Assembly: GCF_000711985.1 (NCBI RefSeq)
Contig: NZ_JONU01000008.1
Span: forward strand, 496,001-560,000
DNA length: 64,000 nucleotides
Direction: 5' to 3'
Origin: Rheinheimera texasensis DSM 17496
GTDB lineage: Bacteria; Pseudomonadota; Gammaproteobacteria; Enterobacterales; Alteromonadaceae
Shown: positions 59,238-64,000 of the stretch, in pieces
How positions within the stretch are numbered: position 1 is the stretch's first letter
Layout of the letters: each line of letters begins with the position of its first letter
Translations under genes and position numbers: made by a program
Notes under the pieces: generated by a model
The model's database searches: none
Seen by the model: the letters and a program-made list of their open reading frames with translations, nothing else
What the model was told of the DNA's origin: nothing

Positions 59238-61697
59238 ATGCGGGTGCTTAAGTTTGGGGGTTCGTCGTTAGCGTCTGTGGCGCGGTTTCTGGAAGTTGCG
59301 GCTATTGTGCGGTCGCAACCACAAACCGAGCCGGTTGGACTGGTTTTATCTGCACCACATGGGGTGACCAATTTATTGGTTGAGCTGACGGACCTGGCCT
59401 TTCTGGGCACCGGTTATCAGGATGCATTAAATGGCTGGCGGCAGCGGTTGCAAAAAATGCTGGCGGATGCGGCGGCAGTGCTTGATAGTGCCGCGCAGCA
59501 GCGGTTGCAAGATGTGGTCGCTGCGCAAGATGCGACACTGAGCAATCGGTTGCAAGGCGTTGAATTACTGCATTATTGTCCGGACCATATCAAGGCACAG
59601 TTGTTGGGACTCGGTGAGCAATTCAGTGTCGCACTGATGACCGAATTACTGCTGGCGCAGCAGGTGAAGGCTGTGCTGCTCGATTCGGTGCAATGCGTGA
59701 AGAGTCAGGGCGATTACCTGAATGCTGTGGCCGATGTGCCTGCTTCAGAAATTGCGCTGGGTGCAGCTGTGAAAAAGCAGCCGGCGCAGGTTTATGTGCT
59801 GGCCGGTTTTGTCTCCAGTAACGCGCAAGGCGAACTTTGCCTGCTGGGCCGTAACGGCTCGGACTATTCAGCCGCGATTGTCGCAGCTGCGCTGCGCGCC
59901 TCAGTTTGTGAGATTTGGACCGATGTGGACGGTGTTTATAGCGCAGATCCGCGCCAGGTCAAAAATGCCAAACTGATTGACCACTTGTCTTACGACGAGG
60001 CAATGGAGCTGTCTTATTTCGGCGCCAAAGTGTTACACCCGAAAACTATTGGTCCGCTGGCGCGTTATCAAATTCCTTGTTACATCAAAAACACGCTGAA
60101 TCCGCAGGCGCCTGGCAGCTGTATCGACAACCACAACAGTGGCGACAGTCTGGTCAAAGGTATTTCCAGTCTGGAACATCTGGCGCTTATCACAGTATCC
60201 GGCCCGGGCCTCAAAGGCGTGGTGGGCATGGCTTCGCGCATTTTTGCCACTATGGCGCGCGAGCAGGTGTCGGTGAATTTAATCACCCAGTCCTCCAGTG
60301 AATTCAGTATCAGTTTCTGTGTGGCGCAGCTCGATTTAACCGCCGCCAAACGTGCGCTCGAAGCGGAATTTGAGCTGGAACTGCAGGGCAAATTATTACG
60401 TCCACTGGCAATTCAGACCGACATGGCGATTGTCAGTTTAGTCGGCGACGGTATGCGCCAGCACCGCGGTGTGGCGGCGAAGTTTTTCGCGTCGTTATCC
60501 CAAGCCCGCGTTAACGTGGTGGCGATTGCACAGGATTCCAGCGAGCGCTCTATCTCAGCGGTGGTTGAGCAGCAAAGCTGCCAGAATGCGGTGAAAGTTT
60601 GTCACGAGAACTTCTTCAGCCATGTGCCGAGTATTGATGTGTTCCTGGTCGGTTGTGGCGTGGTCGGCAGTGAATTGCTGGCGCAGTTCCAGCGTCAGCA
60701 ACAGTTCCTGCAGGGCCGCAATGTGCGCTTAAGCGTTTACGGCATCGCCAACTCGCGCCAGTTATTGTTAAACGGTCAGGGCATTGATTTAACCCGGTGG
60801 CAAGCTGCAATGGGGGCAGCGACTGCCCAGTTCTCGCTGGCGGCGCTGGATAAATTTGTGCAGGAACATCATTTAACCAACCCGGTGTTGATTGACTGCA
60901 CCAGTTCAGAAGCTATTGCGGCGCAGTACAGCCAGTTCCTGGCGGCGGGTTTTCATGTGGTGACGCCAAACAAAAAGGCCAATACCGCCAGCCTCGAGTA
61001 TTACCGTGAACTGCGTCAGGTGGCGCAGCGTCACCGCCGTCGATTCCTGTATGAGACCACTGTTGGCGCCGGTTTACCGGTGATTGATACGCTGCAAGGC
61101 TTGTTAAACGCTGGTGATGAACTGGTGGCTTTTGAAGGCATATTGTCGGGTAGTCTGAGTTACCTGTTCGGTGAGCTGGAAAAAGGCCTGCCGCTGTCGG
61201 AAGTCACTGCCAAAGCCAAAGCCATGGGCTTTACCGAACCAGACCCACGCGATGATTTATCCGGCATGGATGTGGCGCGTAAGCTGCTCATTATGGCGCG
61301 TGAAGCCGGTCTTGAGTTGGATTTGGCGGATGTCACAGTCGAAGGTGTGTTGCCGGCTGATTTTGCGCCAGGCACTGATGTGGCGACCTTTATGGCCAAG
61401 TTGCCAGAACTGGATAGCTGGTACGCTGACAAAGTTGCGGCGGCGCAAGCGGAAAGCAAAGTGTTGCGTTTTATCGGCGAAATCGCCGAGGGTCAGTGCA
61501 GAGTCGCGGTCAAAGCTTTAGATCTGGACCATCCGCTCGCCAAGGTGAAAGACGGTGAAAACGCGCTGGCGATCCATACCCGCTATTATCAGCCGATCCC
61601 ATTTGTACTGCGCGGTTATGGCGCTGGTGCTGCGGTAACAGCGGCCGGTGTGTTTGGCGATGTGATGCGCACACTCGGCTGGCAGCAGGAGGTTTGA
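59238..61697 (+). CDS. thrA: Bifunctional aspartokinase I / homoserine dehydrogenase I
   Basis: First and third steps of threonine synthesis in one chain. The kinase half (about residues 1-290) has KFGGSSLAS and the [13 protein letters not shown] segment; two ACT domains (about 310-460) would bind threonine; the dehydrogenase half has the NAD(P) motif [11 protein letters not shown] and the [12 protein letters not shown] and SGSLSYLF segments. 819 residues, as in E. coli (820). GAGGAG lies 7 bases before ATG. Confidence 0.98.
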   Translation: MRVLKFGGSSLASVARFLEVAAIVRSQPQTEPVGLVLSAPHGVTNLLVELTDLAFLGTGYQDALNGWRQRLQKMLADAAAVLDSAAQQRLQDVVAAQDATLSNRLQGVELLHYCPDHIKAQLLGLGEQFSVALMTELLLAQQVKAVLLDSVQCVKSQGDYLNAVADVPASEIALGAAVKKQPAQVYVLAGFVSSNAQGELCLLGRNGSDYSAAIVAAALRASVCEIWTDVDGVYSADPRQVKNAKLIDHLSYDEAMELSYFGAKVLHPKTIGPLARYQIPCYIKNTLNPQAPGSCIDNHNSGDSLVKGISSLEHLALITVSGPGLKGVVGMASRIFATMAREQVSVNLITQSSSEFSISFCVAQLDLTAAKRALEAEFELELQGKLLRPLAIQTDMAIVSLVGDGMRQHRGVAAKFFASLSQARVNVVAIAQDSSERSISAVVEQQSCQNAVKVCHENFFSHVPSIDVFLVGCGVVGSELLAQFQRQQQFLQGRNVRLSVYGIANSRQLLLNGQGIDLTRWQAAMGAATAQFSLAALDKFVQEHHLTNPVLIDCTSSEAIAAQYSQFLAAGFHVVTPNKKANTASLEYYRELRQVAQRHRRRFLYETTVGAGLPVIDTLQGLLNAGDELVAFEGILSGSLSYLFGELEKGLPLSEVTAKAKAMGFTEPDPRDDLSGMDVARKLLIMAREAGLELDLADVTVEGVLPADFAPGTDVATFMAKLPELDSWYADKVAAAQAESKVLRFIGEIAEGQCRVAVKALDLDHPLAKVKDGENALAIHTRYYQPIPFVLRGYGAGAAVTAAGVFGDVMRTLGWQQEV

Positions 61698-61699
61698 GC

Positions 61700-62632
61700 A
61701 TGAAGTCGTATTTTGCGCCGGCCTCCACCGGGAATTTTTCGGTAGGTTTTGATTTACTCGGCGCAGCCTTTGAAGCCGTCGACGGCACTTTGCTCGGTGA
61801 TGAGTTACAGATTATTGCTGAAGCAGACACCATGTCGCTGGAGCTGGCGGGCCGTTATGTCCACCAGCTGCCAGGCGACAGCAACGACAATCTGGTGCTG
61901 ACCAGCTTTTATGCTTTTGAGCAAAAGGTTGGCCGCACATTACCGCGGCTGAAACTGCGGTTGGTCAAGCATTTACCGGTCGGCAGTGGCCTCGGCTCCA
62001 GCGCCTGTTCCATCGTGGTGGCTTGTTATGCCTTTAACGACTACTTCGGTCATCCGCTCAGCGAACGCGAATTGCTGGAGCTGACCGCCGTCTGTGAAGG
62101 CGGCGTCAGTGGCGGTGTGCATTACGACAACGTGGCGCCGTCGTTACATGGTGGCTTGCAACTGATGCTGCCGGAAAGCCCGTTGTTGTATCGCCAACTG
62201 CCGTGGTTTTCACACTGGCAGGTGGTACTGAGTTATCCGGGCACTGTGCTGTCGACCAAAGCGGCGCGGGCGGTGTTACCGCAGCAGCTGACACTCAAAC
62301 ACAGTATTCAGTTCGCCGGCACTGTGGCGCGTTTTGTCGCCGCTTTGTATAGCGAAGATGAAGTGGAGGCCTTTGCGGCACTTAAAGATGTGGTCGCCGA
62401 GCCAGCACGCACGCCGCTCATTCCGGAGTTACCGGCTATTCGAGCCGCGCTGATGGCGGAGGGGATTGGTCATGTTGGAATTTCCGGCGCAGGCCCTACC
62501 TTGTTTGCGCTTTGCAGCACGACAGAACGGGCGGAGTTCGCCCGGGCTTATCTGGCGGCGCACTATGAAAAAAATGCTGATGCGATGACGCACATTTGCC
62601 GGCTGGCAACCACAGGGGCGCGCGCCCTTTAG
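61700..62632 (+). CDS. thrB: Homoserine kinase
   Basis: GHMP kinase phosphorylating homoserine. N-terminal APASTGNFSVGFDLLG, the ATP motif LPVGSGLGSSACS and the C-terminal GISGAGPTLFAL are complete. 310 residues. ATG 61700 follows the thrA stop by 2 bases with AGGAGG inside thrA; the frame's TTG at 61694 is not needed. Confidence 0.97.
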   Translation: MKSYFAPASTGNFSVGFDLLGAAFEAVDGTLLGDELQIIAEADTMSLELAGRYVHQLPGDSNDNLVLTSFYAFEQKVGRTLPRLKLRLVKHLPVGSGLGSSACSIVVACYAFNDYFGHPLSERELLELTAVCEGGVSGGVHYDNVAPSLHGGLQLMLPESPLLYRQLPWFSHWQVVLSYPGTVLSTKAARAVLPQQLTLKHSIQFAGTVARFVAALYSEDEVEAFAALKDVVAEPARTPLIPELPAIRAALMAEGIGHVGISGAGPTLFALCSTTERAEFARAYLAAHYEKNADAMTHICRLATTGARAL

Positions 62633-62688
62633 GTTGCTGGTTTGAACAATAAATTCAATGATTTAAGAGCAATGCTCTAGGAACAATT

Positions 62689-63975
62689 ATGTTGTTAAGA
62701 AATATCAAAGTGCCGGCTCAGCAGGTCAGTTTTTTAGATGCGGTGCGCATCGGCCTCGGTGAGCAACAAGGTTTATTTTTTCCGGCCAGCTGGCCGAAAG
62801 TGGATGTCGATGCTTTGCTGGCGATGCCTTTTGCCAAACGCAGCGCGCATTTATTACATGCTCTAATTGGTGATGAGCTGCCACTGGCTGAGCTTGAGCA
62901 AATGCTCGGCGAAGCCTTTTATTTTCCGGCTCCAATCGCAGCGGTCACTGAAGACATTGGTTGCCTCGAGCTGTTTCATGGCCCGACATTAGCCTTTAAA
63001 GATTTCGGCGGCCGTTTTATGGCGCGGGCATTACTCGCCGCGCAGCAACGCTCCAATGTCAGCCGCACTACTATTGTCACTGCGACTTCCGGCGATACCG
63101 GCGCTGCGGTTGCCCATGCGTTTTATCGCCAGCCGGGTGTGCAGGTGGTGATCCTGTTCCCGAAAGGTAAAATCTCGGTGCTGCAGGAAAAACTGTTCAC
63201 GACGCTTGGCGACAATATCCATACGCTGGCGGTCGATGGTGATTTTGACCAGTGTCAGGCTTTGGTCAAGGACGTGTTTAATGACCGCGATTTAGTCAGC
63301 CGCCTGAATATCAACTCGGCCAACTCGATTAATATCAGCCGGTTATTTGCTCAGGTTTGTTATTACTTCGAAGCTGTGGCGCAGTTAACGCCGGCGCAGC
63401 GCGAACAGTTGGTGATCTCAGTGCCAAGCGGTAACTTTGGTAACCTGACGGCGGGCCTGATTGCCAAAGTGCTGGGCTTGCCAATTAAACGGATGATTGC
63501 CGCGACTAATGCCAACGACACAGTGCCGCGTTATTGGCAAAGCGGGCAGTGGCAGGTCAATAAAACGGTCGCCACTTTGTCCAATGCGATGGATGTCAGC
63601 GCGCCGAATAACTGGCCGCGGGTCGAGGATTTGCTGGCGCAGGGTGTGATCCAAAGGTCTGCACTGTCGACGCAGGTGGTCGATGAAGAAGATACGCAGC
63701 TGGGTGTGCGTCAGCTGTCGCAACTGGGGTATTTGTCTGAACCGCACGCGGCGGTGGCGTATCGTGCGTTAAAACGCGAATTGCAGCCGGGCGAATTTGG
63801 TTTATTCCTCGGCACTGCGCATCCGGCCAAGTTTAAAGAATCGGTGGAGAATATTCTCGGCAACCCGATTGCGTTACCACCGGCTTTAGCGGCAGTTGCG
63901 GGGGAAACAAGTTTAGCGGGCGATTTGGCTGCTGATTTTGTAGAATTGCGCAAAGTGTTGCTCAGTCTGGAGTAA
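62689..63975 (+). CDS. thrC: Threonine synthase
   Basis: PLP enzyme converting phosphohomoserine to threonine. The PLP lysine is in GPTLAFKDFGGRFM (about residue 105), with ATSGDTGAAVAHAF as phosphate-binding loop and SVPSGNFGNLTAGL downstream. 428 residues, as in E. coli. AGGA lies about 7 bases before ATG 62689. Last gene of thrLABC; the window ends 25 bases after its stop, with nothing recognisable there. Confidence 0.98.
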   Translation: MLLRNIKVPAQQVSFLDAVRIGLGEQQGLFFPASWPKVDVDALLAMPFAKRSAHLLHALIGDELPLAELEQMLGEAFYFPAPIAAVTEDIGCLELFHGPTLAFKDFGGRFMARALLAAQQRSNVSRTTIVTATSGDTGAAVAHAFYRQPGVQVVILFPKGKISVLQEKLFTTLGDNIHTLAVDGDFDQCQALVKDVFNDRDLVSRLNINSANSINISRLFAQVCYYFEAVAQLTPAQREQLVISVPSGNFGNLTAGLIAKVLGLPIKRMIAATNANDTVPRYWQSGQWQVNKTVATLSNAMDVSAPNNWPRVEDLLAQGVIQRSALSTQVVDEEDTQLGVRQLSQLGYLSEPHAAVAYRALKRELQPGEFGLFLGTAHPAKFKESVENILGNPIALPPALAAVAGETSLAGDLAADFVELRKVLLSLE

Positions 63976-64000
63976 AAAGTGCAATTGTCCTGGCAAGATG

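Noticed and set aside
62666-62678. Small palindrome between thrB and thrC
   Set aside because: Six-base arms with a one-base gap cannot fold into a stable hairpin loop; no T-run.

Overview
The window reads as a stretch of gammaproteobacterial chromosome with dense, typical housekeeping gene content. Markers such as Na+-NQR with NqrM, FabV, RdgC, RlmG, a yajG/ampG/bolA neighbourhood, panBC-folK-pcnB-gluQ-dksA and hrpB-mrcB point to an aerobic, probably aquatic member of the Alteromonadales/Chromatiales-like group. The Rheinheimera/Arsukibacterium type is my best guess; this is inference from gene content and order, not a database match. I see no rRNA, tRNA, CRISPR array, insertion sequence, prophage or integrase.

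Layout. 1-5.5 kb: 3' part of nadE, then glnB and pqiABC, tightly packed. 5.5-9.4 kb: anmK and an M23 peptidase on the minus strand, divergent from tyrS. 9.4-11.1 kb: an SPFH membrane protein with a small ribbon-helix-helix protein behind a palindromic candidate operator, convergent with pnuC. 11.1-16.6 kb (minus): panB-panC-pnuC and dksA-gluQ-pcnB-folK; pcnB appears to start at AUU. 16.8-23.8 kb: TauE-family permease, pepB, hrpB, mrcB. 23.8-28.5 kb: two large membrane-anchored winged-helix regulators with beta-propeller-type or large exported domains, flanking a tiny secreted Pro-rich peptide gene. This is the least understood part. 28.5-33.2 kb (minus): hemL, pyrB, hemJ and an atypical ClC protein. 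33.2-41.7 kb: DUF6776-like protein, erpA, a mini XRE regulator, ampG, ppi, yajG, rlmG, an AlkB-like dioxygenase, bolA, fabV. 42-48.3 kb: nqrABCDEF and nqrM, without apbE. 48.3-54.9 kb: a second M17 aminopeptidase, a hybrid histidine kinase, HIT and HDOD proteins, rdgC. 55-59 kb: a histidine kinase divergent from a CheY-like receiver, CheC-like phosphatase and PAS-GGDEF operon. 59-64 kb: the thr operon with an attenuator leader peptide (thrL) and thrABC.

How parts fit together. Peptidoglycan recycling and synthesis (anmK, ampG, mrcB, M23 peptidase), cofactor synthesis (nadE, panBC, folK, hemL, hemJ), nitrogen sensing (glnB beside glutamine-dependent nadE) and Na+ bioenergetics (nqr) are standard. 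The points most worth checking are the double regulator/peptide locus, the AUU start of pcnB, the palindrome in front of the SPFH/RHH pair, the ClC protein that has lost several key residues, the CheC-containing signalling module, and the possibly leaderless thrL.
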